Origin: Dryomyza anilis
Lineage: Eukaryota; Arthropoda; Insecta; Diptera; Dryomyzidae
Reading direction: 5' to 3'
Assembly: GCA_951804985.1 (NCBI GenBank)
Contig: OX638130.1
Span: 116,139,593-116,203,592, forward strand
DNA length: 64,000 nucleotides
Made by a program: the position numbers and the translations under genes. Positions 11,595 through 23,764 of this stretch are shown here, piece by piece (positions within the stretch are counted from its first letter, which is position 1; the number at the start of each line of letters is the position of its first letter). The notes below the pieces were generated by a model. That model was not told where the DNA came from, made no database searches, and was given only the letters and a program-made list of their open reading frames with translations.

Positions 11595-11732
11595 GGACAT
11601 GGCTAAACGGACTCGGGTAGTGATGCTGATCAAGAATATATATACTTTTCCATACCGGACACGCCTCCTAAGGGGCGTTACAATATATGCACAAAGTTAA
11701 TATACCCTGTACCTCATAGGTGTAGGGTATAC
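10896..11732 (+). mobile_element. mini-me/DINE-like dispersed element, copy A
   Basis: The left part reads GAGTTGGGAAAGTTAGGTCA, then TATAGTCGGTCGGGC, then AATACCCTACACC. The right part holds a (CAGA)n run at about 11,557-11,593, the core GATCAAGAATATATATACTT, and ends in GGTGTAGGGTATAC, an inverted match to the left ACCCTACACC. The same layout appears inverted at 27,313-28,026. A (GTCY)n microsatellite beside a TA-rich conserved core is how dipteran mini-me elements are described, and these have been grouped with DINE/Helentron-type non-autonomous elements. The family name is from memory and by layout only. No coding capacity. Confidence 0.6.
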
Positions 11733-11820
11733 AAATTACATAAATTGATAAATTTTGAAGTAGAAAGATTTTGATAGTAGATATGATAACTTACGAAAAA
11801 CTCTAAATACTAGACATCTG

Positions 11821-13084
11821 CACACACAGAAAAAATCTTCAATATGATAAATTTATTCATAAATATCATGAATTTTTTTACCAACTACCAGATTCATCAT
11901 ATTGATACCACCATTCATTAAATGACATATTGATGAATACATTCATTATATATATGAAATTATTCGTACTATCGAACATCATAGTGAAGAATGAAATATT
12001 CAATACTATGAATTTGAATCGTCATATTGATGAATTTGTTCATAATATTTATGAATATGATATTTTTTTACGAATTTTTCAAAAAAAAAAATTTTTGTTT
12101 AGAAAATAATTCGAAAAAAAGTGTTGTTGTAAAACTTTTATTTGAAAAATAAAAAAAATTCGAAAAAAAATGTCGAAAAAAAAATATCGATAAAAATTTT
12201 CAAAACGAACTTTTTTTTTTAATATATTTTTATAAATAGAACTTTTTATTAATAAAAAGTTTTAACTTTAAATCAATATATTATAAAACTTTTTACTAAT
12301 TTACGCATGTCGAGCAAGCATTATAAAGGGTTTTTCAATAAGAGCGCTACAAAAGTTTTTTTTTAAGGGTGTTCTTGTATGTTATTTCTTATAAAGGGTT
12401 TTTCAAATGGGACGCTACAAAAGTTGAGCGACAGGGACAGCAAACGACGCAATATTTCTTGCTGCTCTTTTGACATTTCTCTTCAGTAAGGTTTGCCATT
12501 TTATGATGGAAAGATATACGAGCCAACAACGAGTCGAAATTATTAAAATTCACTACCGAAATTCCAATTCGTATATCATTCCATCATGAAATGGCAAACC
12601 TTACTGAAGAGAAATGTCAAAAGACCGGCAAGAAATATGGCGTCGTTTGCTGGCCCTGTTGCTCTACTTTTGTAGCGTCCCTGTTGAAAAACCCTTAAAA
12701 AAACGTTTGTAGCGCTCTTATTGAAAAACCCTTTATAATGCTTGCTCGACATGCGTAAATTAGTAAAAAGTTTTATAATATATTGATTTAAAGTTACAAC
12801 TTTTTATTATTTGATTGAAATTTGGTTTGATGAACAGCATTCTTCAATATGAAGTAAAATATGTTGTATTTTATGTTTTTGTTCAATAATAAGATGAAAC
12901 GTATTATTCACGTACTGTTTGAAGAATACTTTTACAAAGCGTTCATCATATTTATGATCGTATTCATAACATTGATGTCGTTAGACATTAGTATTATGAA
13001 TAATTAGTATTATGAATAATAGTACAATGAATAATGGTTTAAAGAACGGAATTCATCAATATGATGTACATTTGATTTCTGTGC
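11821..13084 (+). mobile_element. Palindromic foldback element, copy A
   Basis: The outer parts are rich in TTCATAATATTTATGAA-type words, and the element begins ACACAGAAAAAAT and ends ATTTCTGTGC. The centre is a long palindrome: arms of roughly 270 bp (about 12,247-12,520 and 12,571-12,806) with a ~50-nt loop and few mismatches. The word GGGTTTTTCAA followed by GCGCTACAAAAG or GACGCTACAAAAG occurs twice in each arm, which suggests an inverted-repeat element nested in an older one. Copies occur at 44,534-45,656 (inverted) and 48,990-49,620 (core missing). No transposase is encoded. Confidence 0.75.
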
Positions 13085-15199
13085 AGATGTATACCCTCTG
13101 TAAAGTATGCACTACTGCACTCAACAGTATTGAGTGCATTTTGCAATGATATAGGGAAATCTTTCCAGCGACTTCACTGCAGTATTTGTTTATTGCTGTC
13201 AAGTAGTGTCAAGACATTTTTTTGTCATAACATTCAATGTTTTGAAACACAAAACCAAATGACACTACTGTCGCTGAAAATTCAATAAGTACAGTGAATG
13301 CATTGTGTGCAGTGAGTGAGCGCAATGAGTAACCAGTGAGAAGACGAACAATGAAAACAACAACAAATCTGCCGAGGCGTTCGACAGCAGTAATGTAGTT
13401 GTAGGTACTTATGTGTTTATAAAAAATACAAAAACATTATTTTTTCGAAAAAAAAAATAGTTAAAACAAAAATGTTTACGACACAAACAACACAAAAAAT
13501 ATATCGAAATTTTTTTTTTTTATTTAAAAAAAAATGTTGTTTAATAAATAGAAAACTTAAATTAAATGTATTGCACAAATATTTTGTTTGCGGGCTTAAG
13601 TTCTAGCCAGATACAAAGTGCTATGTATTGGACCAAACAACAATTTTTGTATATTTCAATATTAATGAAAATTCCTTAGACTAAGAATGATAAAAAAATA
13701 TAAAATGAACTGAGTGTTAAAGCAGTTCATCTCAGCATTTGAATTTTTATTACTACAACTACGTCTTGTTTGTGTTTTGTTTTGACACTACTTGTGCTTT
13801 GTTGTTGAGCGCAACATATTGATTTTCAAGCATAGAGTCGGCGAAAACACATGTCTTGAAATAAAATGAATGTCTTGAAGTGGGTTTCAAATGAATTTGT
13901 GCAGATGTCTATTAAATATCATCCTATCAAAATTATCCTCTACATAATGTGTGCATGAAAGCGCAGTTACCATTTTAAGAGGTCCGCAAGGTTATACTTA
14001 AATTGAAATAATAACTGTGATCTTGGACTCGTGAATAAATTTTCTTTCATTTGCCTAGCTGTCCTAGTTCTGACTCGCTTTATATGAAATGAACCCGTCA
14101 CTTTGGTGGTGACCTAGGAAGTGATAAATTGAAACCTCATGCAGAACTTTAGATCTATCATTGAACTGCTCTTCGATTGGAAATTCTGATTCGGATGGAA
14201 ATACTCCAATTGAAAACCAGTTCAGTAATAGTTCTGAAGGTCTATTTCCTGTGTAAATTTAAATGTGTAGATCTAAACAGTATTTTATATTATAGTTGGA
14301 ATAAGAGCTATATTTAAGTTTTTTGATCGGTTTTATAGATGACAAGTAGTGTCAAGATAAATAAAAAACACATACAAAACGTAGTTGTAGAGAAGTCGTC
14401 GAAATAGTTCTATGTATTGTAATTTATCAATGACCATAAATATGTTTTGTATTTATATAGTGTAATTATATTTTAATAATTACATTTTCTTAATGCGGCT
14501 TTAATGTGACAACACATTTTATGAATAGCGTCAATATTTATTATATGCATTTTGGACTGTAAATACTTCAAAAAATACTCAAACCAATAAACAATCGCAC
14601 AAATATTTATTTCTCAAATTGAAATTTTAATTATAATTGAAAATTTCTAATTAAATTTTCATAAATTGCATATTTTCAGTGATTACGTGCAGACACTTGA
14701 GTGGCGGGGAAAATGAATTCGAATGGTATGGGTCGGGTAGGACTTATGTGTGAGGCAGAATGGGAGAGAGATAGATACGGACCCAAAAACTTAATACAAT
14801 GACATATGCAGCAGAGTCGATAATGGCAGGCATTTGCTATCGATTATTACTGTTATGGAACTGCTACTATTCATGTCTGTCTGTATGTCATGTGAATTTC
14901 TGTATTTCATGCTCTTAATTGAAGCAAACAATATTGAATTATAATAGTGCCTGCCAACAACAATAATAACTCTGTGTGCATTATTTTGTTGTTTTCAACA
15001 AAAATCTCTACGTATTGTTATTTTATTAAATAATATGTCGAAAAACAAATAATAATAATTTGTTGCATTGTTTTCTCTGGGCTTCTAAATGATGCAGCAC
15101 AAAAGCTTAAATCCAGCGAAATCAGTCATGTTAAAAGCATAAAGCAAAACATATTTGATAATTGGTGCAAAAAATAAAAATTTAAAAATTTGTTTGTTA
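13085..15199. other. Unique/old repeat region with inverted repeats
   Basis: No gene is recognised. GTCAAGTAGTGTCAAGA occurs at 13,198. Related ~46-50-bp arms lie at 13,751-13,796 and, inverted, at 14,341-14,391, outlining a 641-bp inverted-repeat structure without an open frame. A 9-bp-arm hairpin, TGCACTCAA / TTGAGTGCA, lies near 13,115-13,140. GTGCAGATGTCTA at 13,899 is the exact inverse of TAGACATCTGCAC at 11,811. Confidence 0.45.
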
Positions 15200-16480
15200 A
15201 AAATATAATTTTTGGTGAAAAGTTGAATTTTAGTAACATTTATTTTTTCACTGAAAAATTTAATTTTAGTGAAAAATTTAATTAATTTGAAAAATTTACT
15301 GAAAAATTTAATTTTTAGAGGAAAATTTAATTTTTAGTGAAAATTTGAATTTTTAGTGAAAATTTTAATTTTTAGTGAAAATTTGAATTTTTAGTGAAAT
15401 ATTTAATTTTTAGTGAAAAATTTAATTTTCAGTGAAAATTTGATTTTTTTTTTTGTGAAAAATTGAATTTTTAGTTAAAAATTCAATTTTAAGTGAAAAT
15501 TTGAATTTTTAGTGAAAATTGAATTTTTAGTGAAAATTGAGTATTTAGAGAAAAATTGAATTTTTAGTGAAAAAATTAAATTTTTAGTGAAAAAATTAAA
15601 TTTTGAGTGAAAAAATTAAATTTTGAGTGAAAAATTTAATTTTCAGTGAAAAATTGAATTTTTAGCGAAAAAATTTATTTGGAAGAAGAATTAAATTTTT
15701 AGTGAAAAACTGCATTTTTGTGACTGAAATTTTAGTGAAACATTGAATTTTTAGTGGAAAATTTTATTTGTAGTGAAAAATGGATTTTTTAGTGAAAATT
15801 TATTTTGTAATGAAAAATTGAATTTTTAGTGAAAAATTGAATTTTTAGTGAAAAATTGAATTTTTAGTGAAAAATTGAATTTTTAGTAAAAATGGATTTT
15901 TTAGTGAAAAATTATTTTTTTTAGTGAAAATCTATTTTGTAATGAAAAATTCAATTTTTAATGAAAAATTGAATTTTTAATGAAAAATTGAATTTTTAAT
16001 GAAAAATTGAATTTTTAGTGAAAAATTAAATTTTTTGTGAAAATTTGAATTTATAGTGAAAAATTGAATTTTTAATGAAAATTTTGTGAAAAATTTTAAT
16101 TTTTAATGAACAATTTAATTTTTAGTGAAAAATTTAATTTTTAGTGAAAAATTTTAATTTTTAATGAACTATTGAATTTTTAGTGAAAAATTTAATTTTT
16201 AGTGAAAAATTTTAATTTTTAATGAACAATTTAATTTTTAGTGAAAATTTAAATTTTTAGTGAAACATTTAATTTTTAGTAAATTCAATTTATGTTAACA
16301 TTTTTAGTGAAAAATTAAATTTTTACTGAGAAATTATTTTTTTTTAGTGAAAAATTTAATTTTAAAAAAAATTGAATTTTTTTTCAATTTTTAGTGAGAA
16401 TTTTAATTTTTAGTGAAAAATGATATTTTAATTGAAAATTTAAATTTTAAGTAAAAAATCGAATTTTTATTGAAATTTTA
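15200..16480 (-). repeat. 19-bp minisatellite array 2 (AGTG orientation)
   Basis: The same unit as array 1, read on the minus strand: on the plus strand it is TTTTTAGTGAAAAATTGAA and variants. The array is diverged, with many TTTAATTTTTAGTGAAAA variants and GAACAATTTAAT blocks near 16,080-16,260. It holds no ORF or sharp boundary. Confidence 0.93.
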
Positions 16481-17637
16481 TTTGCACAAATTACTTTAAC
16501 AGTGATTTTTATAAATAACCTTTCTGTTGCACGCACAACTACTTTGCATACCTCAAAGTCAAATTCACGCCAACGAATTGCTCCACCGACGCATTGTCGC
16601 ATCGCATATCCTACGAGAATTTCAAATTGTACCGTCGTGATTGGGAATGCGTTTCGCAATAACGATGGCTATAACTATGACGATGATGCGGATGCTGTTG
16701 ACGACAACGACGACGCGAAGGACTAATGAATGCATTGCATGGCAATTTTGCTAATTTACCGAGTGCCACGCTCTAATTGCTAATAATTGCATAGATAAAC
16801 ATACAGACAGACAGACAAACAGATATAGGGACAGACAGCTTGACATACAGACCGAACGAACGAACTACAGCCTATTAGAGCGACATTCAGACAGACAGAC
16901 ATAATACCAAATGTTGTCGCATAGTCCTAGTCAGTTGCAGAGTGATTCAACGATATTGTTTCATGAATTTGCATGAATAACAAGAGGCAGTGATTAAAAA
17001 TAGGCATAGTAATTGATTTTGTCGATTTTTTGTAGTATGTATATCATTTATATTTCAAATTACATCAAAAATACTGAAAAACACAGGTTGCATTTCTAAC
17101 AGACAAATTTCATTTTGTCTGCATTGTTGTATTTAGTGTTTTACATTTTTGTCTGATATGAGAAATTCATTATCATTTTCAATATGGCTTAAAAACTATA
17201 TTTCAGAAGCCCTAACTCTACCATGATTGGAAGTATGGTTCGAAAAAGACATTACGAACATGTAAATGTAATGTTTCCATCATGGAAAGGATAGTTTAAA
17301 TTTTATTCCAATAAATAAGAAAAATAAAAATATAAAATCAGAAACATTTTGAAATATATATTTATTTTTTATCAAATGGACACAAATCATTTTTCAATTC
17401 ATTATTGAAATTTAATTTGTTTTATTAATAAAGTTTTATTATTTATTATTGATCACTCCCAAACTCTTAAAATGTAGGTCGGTAATGGAAATATGAATTT
17501 TTTATACAAATTTAAATTTATTTCCGCGAAAAACTCGATCGCAAGCATAGTTGCTGTGTTGTTGTATTCGCATCTGTTTGTTCTTGCACTTCTGGAAGGG
17601 ATGAAGTGAACTCAGCATAAGAAATGTGCAACGTGTG
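16481..17637. other. Unique non-coding sequence with (GACA)n tract
   Basis: A stretch at 16,500-16,730 is GC-richer and open on both strands but has no recognisable motif. An impure (CAGA)n microsatellite runs over about 16,803-16,905. Nothing else is seen. Confidence 0.45.
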
Positions 17638-17775
17638 TGTTTGTTATTATGTTCGATTTATCGTTGCACAAGTGATCAAAGGTAACAATAACATATCACT
17701 TGCAAAGTTTGTTATTGTATTCGATTTATTGCTGCACATGTGATCAGAGAAAACAATATCAAGTCACATGCAATG
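17638..17775. repeat. Two-copy tandem repeat of ~69 bp
   Basis: GTTTGTTATTATGTTCGATT at 17,638 is followed 69 bp later by GTTTGTTATTGTATTCGATT at 17,707. The rest of each unit also matches, including TGCACA(A/T)GTGATCA and AACAATA. The copies are clearly diverged, so the duplication is not recent. Confidence 0.7.
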
Positions 17776-17871
17776 TTCGAACAAAAGTTCGTTATTCAGG
17801 AAAATGTTGTTTTTCAAAAACAACATGAGAATGTTTTTGTACAACGAGAAATTTTAATTTTGGAACACCAT

Positions 17872-18000
17872 TAAGAGTATTCATTTCTCTTCGTATTTAC
17901 TGTGTATATGCGTATGTCGTAAAAATTTAAGCCATATAGTGTAAAATTTTTTCGAAATATGTATATACGCAGGCGATACGAAGTGAAATGAATATCCTTA
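17872..18000. repeat. 129-bp hairpin with ~40-bp arms
   Basis: The left arm starts TAAGAGTATTCATTTCTCTT (17,872). The right arm, read in reverse complement, starts TAAGGATATTCATTTCACTT (18,000 backwards). Similarity continues through TTCGTAT to about 40 bp. This resembles a very short palindromic MITE or a hairpin RNA template, with no coding sequence. Confidence 0.65.
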
Positions 18001-18984
18001 TTGTAGTTTAGAGATTCTCTAAAATATAAAATACATTTTTTCGGTTTGTTTTTCATGCTTTTTTTAGATCCATTTTAAAACCGGTCGGTTTATATTTTGT
18101 TTTAATTTTATGGTTTCGGTTTCTTTTTTTTTTGTATTATGAAACAGTTTTAAACGAATATCGGTTCAGGTTTTAATTCATTGTTCTAAGAATTACAAAA
18201 GTAAAATATTAAGGAAAGAGGAAGATTTGTTTTTTTTAAACATGAGATATAAAACATGAGTTTGTTGTAAATAAATATAAAAATAATCCAACTAATTATA
18301 CGAACTTCCCACCTGTAAACTTCAAAAAATAATACTTATTTGTGTGTTGGTTAATTAATGGAATAATATTAATTGGCTTAATTGCACGTTGACCTTTGAA
18401 ATAAACTTTTTGAGACCTCGATATTTGGCTACAAAAAAAAAATAATAATAAAACAAATTGTACACGTAAAAAAAAATATTATGTGCGATTCAAATTTAAG
18501 CACTTTCTACAGTAATTCCTATAGATTTCTGAAAATCAACAGACAAATTTATGTTTTTAAAACTTGTTCGATACCCTAGAAAAAAATATACGGTAGATAA
18601 AAGGCGGGCAACAGGCAGGAAAATACAACAGCCTTTCAGAAATCAACTGATTTCCCAAATGTCAAGTCGGATTTTTTTTAGCAAAACCTGCCTGTTGTCT
18701 GCCATAGAACCTTTGAAATAAATTCAAACAGACACCTAACGGCAGAATATAGGAAGATGAAAGAATACAGATGCATATATATAGAAGATCATTACATCTT
18801 AATATTTGACTGTCTGCCAAACAAATATTTTAAATGTAATAATGTCTTTTAAACATTCATTTTATAGAGTCACATGCAAATACAAAATATCTAAAATAAA
18901 ACATTGGAGACAGGCTGCCTTGCTATTCCTAACATCTACTAAGAGCCAGGCATTCTGATTATTTAAATAAAAATGAAATTGTCC
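18001..18984. other. Mostly unique DNA with a hAT-like relic and a hairpin
   Basis: AACCGG/TCGGTTT-rich sequence at 18,066-18,175 resembles the subterminal part of the element at 38,990-41,877 and is probably a decayed relic. Arms GGCGGGCAACAGGCAGG (18,603-18,619) and its near-inverse (18,687-18,703) match at 15 of 17 positions across a 67-nt loop. CCTTTGAAATAAA is repeated near 18,391 and 18,710. Confidence 0.45.
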
Positions 18985-19830
18985 TCCGAAAACTTGCTAC
19001 AAGGCATCCTATTTAAAATAGAATTCCAAAAACTATTCAAAAATCTACCGTCTTCGGTTATTTTTAACATGACGATTGTCTGTGTGAAACCTATCGTAGG
19101 AAGGCTGGTATTTTTGATGAGATACAAACTACATGTTGTGCTCTCCATAAAATCTGCCAGAAAAATCCGCATTTTTCAGAAACATATTGATATTCTGGCA
19201 GTAATCTGTCTAATATTTGTTTGTCTCGGATACGTTATTTAATTTTTTGACTGTACCCAAAGCATGCCACGAATTTGACTTAAAATTCCGAAAAATATCC
19301 AAAAAGTCGATTTAATATATTTAAAATAGTATTCCAAAAACTTTCCATAAATCTACCGTCTACCATTTTTTTAAACATGACGATTGTTTGCGTGAAACCT
19401 GCCGTAGGAAGGCTGGTATTTTTGTTAAGATAGAAACTACATGCTGTGCTCTGCGTAAAATCTTCCACAAAACTGCGCTTTTGTAAGAAATATATTGATA
19501 TTCTGCTAATAATCTGTCGAATATATGTAGTCTCGGGTATGTTATTTAATTTTTTGCCTGTACCCAAAGTATACCACAAATCAGTCTAAAAAATTTCGAA
19601 AAATTGGTTTAATATTTTTAAAATAGAATTCCAAAAAAATTCCATAAATTTATTGTCTACTATTTTTTTAAACATGACGATTGTCTGTGTGAAACCTCAA
19701 GGCTGACATTTTTGATGAGATAGTAACAACATCTTGTGCTCTGCGTAAAATCTGCGCTTTTGTCATAAATATGTTGATATTCTGCCAGTAATCTGCCAAA
19801 TATTTGTTTAATTTACCTAAAGTATACCAA
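18985..19830. repeat. Three tandem copies of a ~300-bp unit
   Basis: The anchor (G/T)ATTCCAAAAA occurs near 19,021, 19,329 and 19,627. Each is followed by AACATGACGATTGT, TGTGAAACC, AAGGCTG and TTGATATTCTG in the same order. The periods are therefore about 308 and 298 bp. Copies 2 and 3 share features such as TTTTTTTAAACATGACG that copy 1 lacks. The short open frames across the copies are not conserved in frame, so coding is unlikely. Confidence 0.75.
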
Positions 19831-20934
19831 AAATATTACGCGATCTATTCTATCGGCAGGTTTAAATTTTGTTTGATTTTTTTTTTAAATTATGAAAACC
19901 AGATTTTTGGTTTATTCCGGGATTGGGTAGAAAATATTCAACAGTTTTTTGTACTTATTTTTATATCAAATTATAGTATGATTGAGTTTAATATTTAATG
20001 AACTTTTAGATAATTTTAAAATAAAGCAATGCATTGATTATGCATCGAATTTATTAAATGTTAAAATTTAATATTCAAATTTTTATTAAGATTTCTCTGT
20101 GTATAGCCTTAAATGAAAAAGTACTTTGTGCGTTACTTAAAGTTTCACGTCAGACAACTCGGCTGAGTCCCGACCTAAGCGTTGTTCAAGGCCACAGACA
20201 TAACGAGCACAGGTAACGCATCATTGCGTTACTTTGGACATGACGGGAAGGAGCCTTGCGTGCCGATGCTACAGCTCCAGTCGATGTCCTTGAGCGGATG
20301 ATGCTGCGACGATGCTGAGACTATGACCTATCGCACTGGCCTTGAACAGACACGCGACGTTGCCACGTTTCGCAAAGTGTCAACGTTGACTGAATATGAT
20401 TGGTTTTGTGTGTGTTTTTTTTTCTCTATGTGGGTGAGACAAGCCGGCGGGCGACCATGTCAATTGTTCGCTAAATTCGAATTGTCAAAATGGATTTATT
20501 TTGACTTTGTGGGAATTTCAAAATTTGTTTTATTGACAACATGATGCGCGCGCGTGATATTTGCGGCAAAGCGTGAAGACTTAATTTAGTAAATTTGATG
20601 TTTTATTCAATTCCATTTATATTGAGTAACAAAATGAGTAGATTTTTGTGCGCCGCAGTAATATACGTTGTTTTATTAAGTTAATAATGAAATTATTTTG
20701 ATGTTATTTGTGTGCATTTTATCAGGTTCTACATTATTCTAGTTTTATTTGGTGTTATTTTTAGTTATTACATTCAGTATATTATTTTTTATATTTTAGA
20801 TTTTATATTTTTGAGGACTATTTTTCTATATATATATATATATATATATATCCATTTTTTATCATTTGTACTAAATTTAGTATTATTAGCAAATAATAAT
20901 TTTAATACTTTTATACTTGTTCTCTAGTACTAAG
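19831..20934. other. Unique sequence with GC-rich island and (TA)n
   Basis: The island at 20,150-20,560 has high CpG and contains a perfect hairpin GTAACGCA-TCAT-TGCGTTAC (20,213-20,232). A small open frame (20,323-20,544) has no recognised motif. A (TA)n run of about 22 bp lies at 20,828-20,850. Confidence 0.45.
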
Positions 20935-21905
20935 TAACTACTGTTCTCTAGTACTAATTTTAATAAATTTTTAAGTAAAATTTATAAAACTATTTTAGCT
21001 CTATTTATAATTCTATTCTGAGTACTATTTGTAGTACTATTTTTAGTACTATTTGTAGTACTATTTTTAGTACTATTTGCAGTACTATTTTAGTACTATT
21101 TTGAGTACTAATTTGAGTACTATTTTGAGTACTATTTTGAGTACTAATTTTAGTACTATTTTTAGTACTATTTTTAGTACTATTTTTAGTACTACTTTTA
21201 GTTCTATTTTAATTTCTTTAATTAGAATTATTTTTAGTACATTTTAAGTAACGTTTTATGTAATAAATTAAGATACTACATTTTTATACCAGTTGATGTA
21301 TTTTTTGTTGCACTTTTTCCAGATATTCCAATTTCTTCATACTATTATTTTATGCACTATTTTAAGCACTATTTAAGTTATATTTTAAGTACTTTTATAA
21401 GTACTATTTTAGTTACTTTAGTAGTATTTTTAGTACTATTTTGAGTATTATTTTGTGTACTATTTTGAGTACTATTTTGAGTACTATTTTAAGTACAATT
21501 TCAGTACTATTTTGAGTAAAATTTTTAGTACTATTTTGAGTACTATTTTAGTACTATTTTTAGTTCTATTTTGAGTACTATTTTCAGTACTATTTTAAGT
21601 AATATTTTGAGTATTATTTTGAGTACTATTTTGAGTACTATTTTGTGTACTATTTTGAGTACTATTTTTAGTACTATTTTCAGTACTATTTTAAGTAATA
21701 TTTTGAGTATTATTTTGACTACTCTTTTTAGTACTATTTTTAGTACCATGTTTAGTACTATTTTTTTACTATTTTAGTAATATTTTTAGTACTATTTTTA
21801 ATACTATTTTTAGTAATATTTTTAGTACTATTTTTAGTACTATTTTTAGTACTATTGTTAGTACTATTTTTAGAACTTTTTAAGTAATAATTTGCATTAT
21901 TTTCC
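20935..21905. repeat. ~12-bp minisatellite TTTTTAGTACTA
   Basis: Units of the type TAGTACTATTTT, with GAGTACTATTTT variants, run for almost 1 kb with drifting length. They are best preserved at 21,020-21,200 and 21,430-21,860. Each unit holds the perfect 8-bp palindrome TAGTACTA or the core AGTACT. Long open frames here on both strands (poly-STIL / poly-KIVL) arise from the 12-bp period, which is a multiple of three, and are not genes. Confidence 0.85.
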
Positions 21906-23730
21906 GTACTATTTGAAGTTTATAAATTTATATATACAGTATTATTTTAAAGTATTTTTTTAGTACATTTTAAGTATAATGTAATATTTTTTTAAAATTT
22001 CATAATTTTTTTTGTTGTTGTTTAACAATTATATTTTTGTATTAAAATTTTTAAATATCAATAGCTCCTCCTTTAAATGCACTACAATTTTTAGAGTAAT
22101 TCTAATGGAAAAAGTCTATGAAATAAAACAATCGGATAATATAATTTTAGTAAAATATTTCTGAGTTAATCGAAGCACTCATGCCTAAAAAATGAAATGC
22201 TTACAATTTAGCTCAAAAGCCAACACAGAATTCTTCCTCGCGTCCGGCGCATTGTCCTGCTATTGCCAACTGTCTCTCCTCGCATAATACGCGAAAATGC
22301 AAATTCTTTTTCGGTTGTGCGCAAAGCATTAAAATTTTATAATTAGCCATGAAATTCGCATGAAAACGATGCCACTTGCGCGCTCTAATTGGTTCGAGCG
22401 CTGACGACGTTGCACAATAAGTTCTGTCGCGATGGCAACACTGCTGACCAGATTTCGGCGTAAAAAGCATCAACTGCAGTCTTGCGTAAATGTTGCCGCT
22501 ACTGCTTTAAAATGCAACAAAAGCAGCCAATTCGGAAATGGTATTGCTTTTTTTTTACTATTTTTGTTATAGTGCCTTTTATAATAATTAAAAAGTTGAT
22601 AATGATGATAATAATGTTGTACAACAAACAAAATTTCCTTAGTGCATATTATTTAACGCTTTATCTATTATCTTGATGATCAGCATCACTGCTGTTGGCA
22701 TCTGCTAAAGTCACTCAAGGGTTAATTGCTTCCTGGCAATTGTTGCCAGTAATTAAATCGCTCTGAAGTCAATGTAACTCAATCGTGTGACAGACAATTA
22801 TTGCATCTATATTAAGTGTATAAATTTGCATTTGAAATAAAGCAGGCATTAACCCATTAAGTCCTAAATGTCGAGGAAATTTTTAGAATCAATTTGAAGA
22901 CTTAAGTAAAAAAATCTTAATATTTATATATTTATAATTGTTAGAATAGTCATTATTAAAACTTTCGAAGAAAATTTGATAAATTCGAATAAACCCATTT
23001 TTTAATTTTAAATTTAGCAAAACAAATAGACAAACTTTAAATTTTCTGACATTTAATTTCTGCTGGAATACAAAACTACAAAATACATTTTAAATAAGTG
23101 CATGTCATACATTATTTCTATACACTAAAAAATATAAAATGTATTAAAAATATTTGTACATCATTTATGTCTGGCACAAAAAGTTTAATGTCCCTGCAAA
23201 GCTTTACATTTGACCATGTATTAGACAAACACACACACACATACATACATCTGAACTGACATTTATGGCTGACTTTATTATGCTGTTTGTTGTCAGCTCT
23301 TGATCACATTTTAATGTAATCCATCTGACAAGACCAATATAAACAACAACAACTATGACAGCACAAGCAACTACAACAACAATGACTATTACAACAATAG
23401 CTACACCAACATTAGTGTGAATTACAACAATGTGTCATTTATTTGAGATGTTAATAGATTTTGAACGAAGTGACGCTGTTTCACTCTGTCGCACTTATGC
23501 AGATGAGTGCGAAAATGCCGAAGTGTGTGTGCGCCTGTGTGTTTTTGTGTAGTATGTGTATTAAGTTGTCTCTGTGTGTTTAGCTGTTGCATTAATCTGT
23601 CTGTCTATCCATTGGTCTCTCGAGTCGATAGATATCGTCACTACTAAATCCGACTTGTGCGTTTATTGCAATTTGTAAATATGTTAATCATACATACATA
23701 CATACATACATACATACATACATACATACA

Positions 23731-23764
<34 letters not shown>

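Noticed and set aside
22717..22875. TTAACCC / GGGTTAA words suggesting piggyBac-like ends (also near 43,724 and 46,899)
   Set aside because: Single ends in the wrong relative orientation; no paired inverted ends and no transposase.
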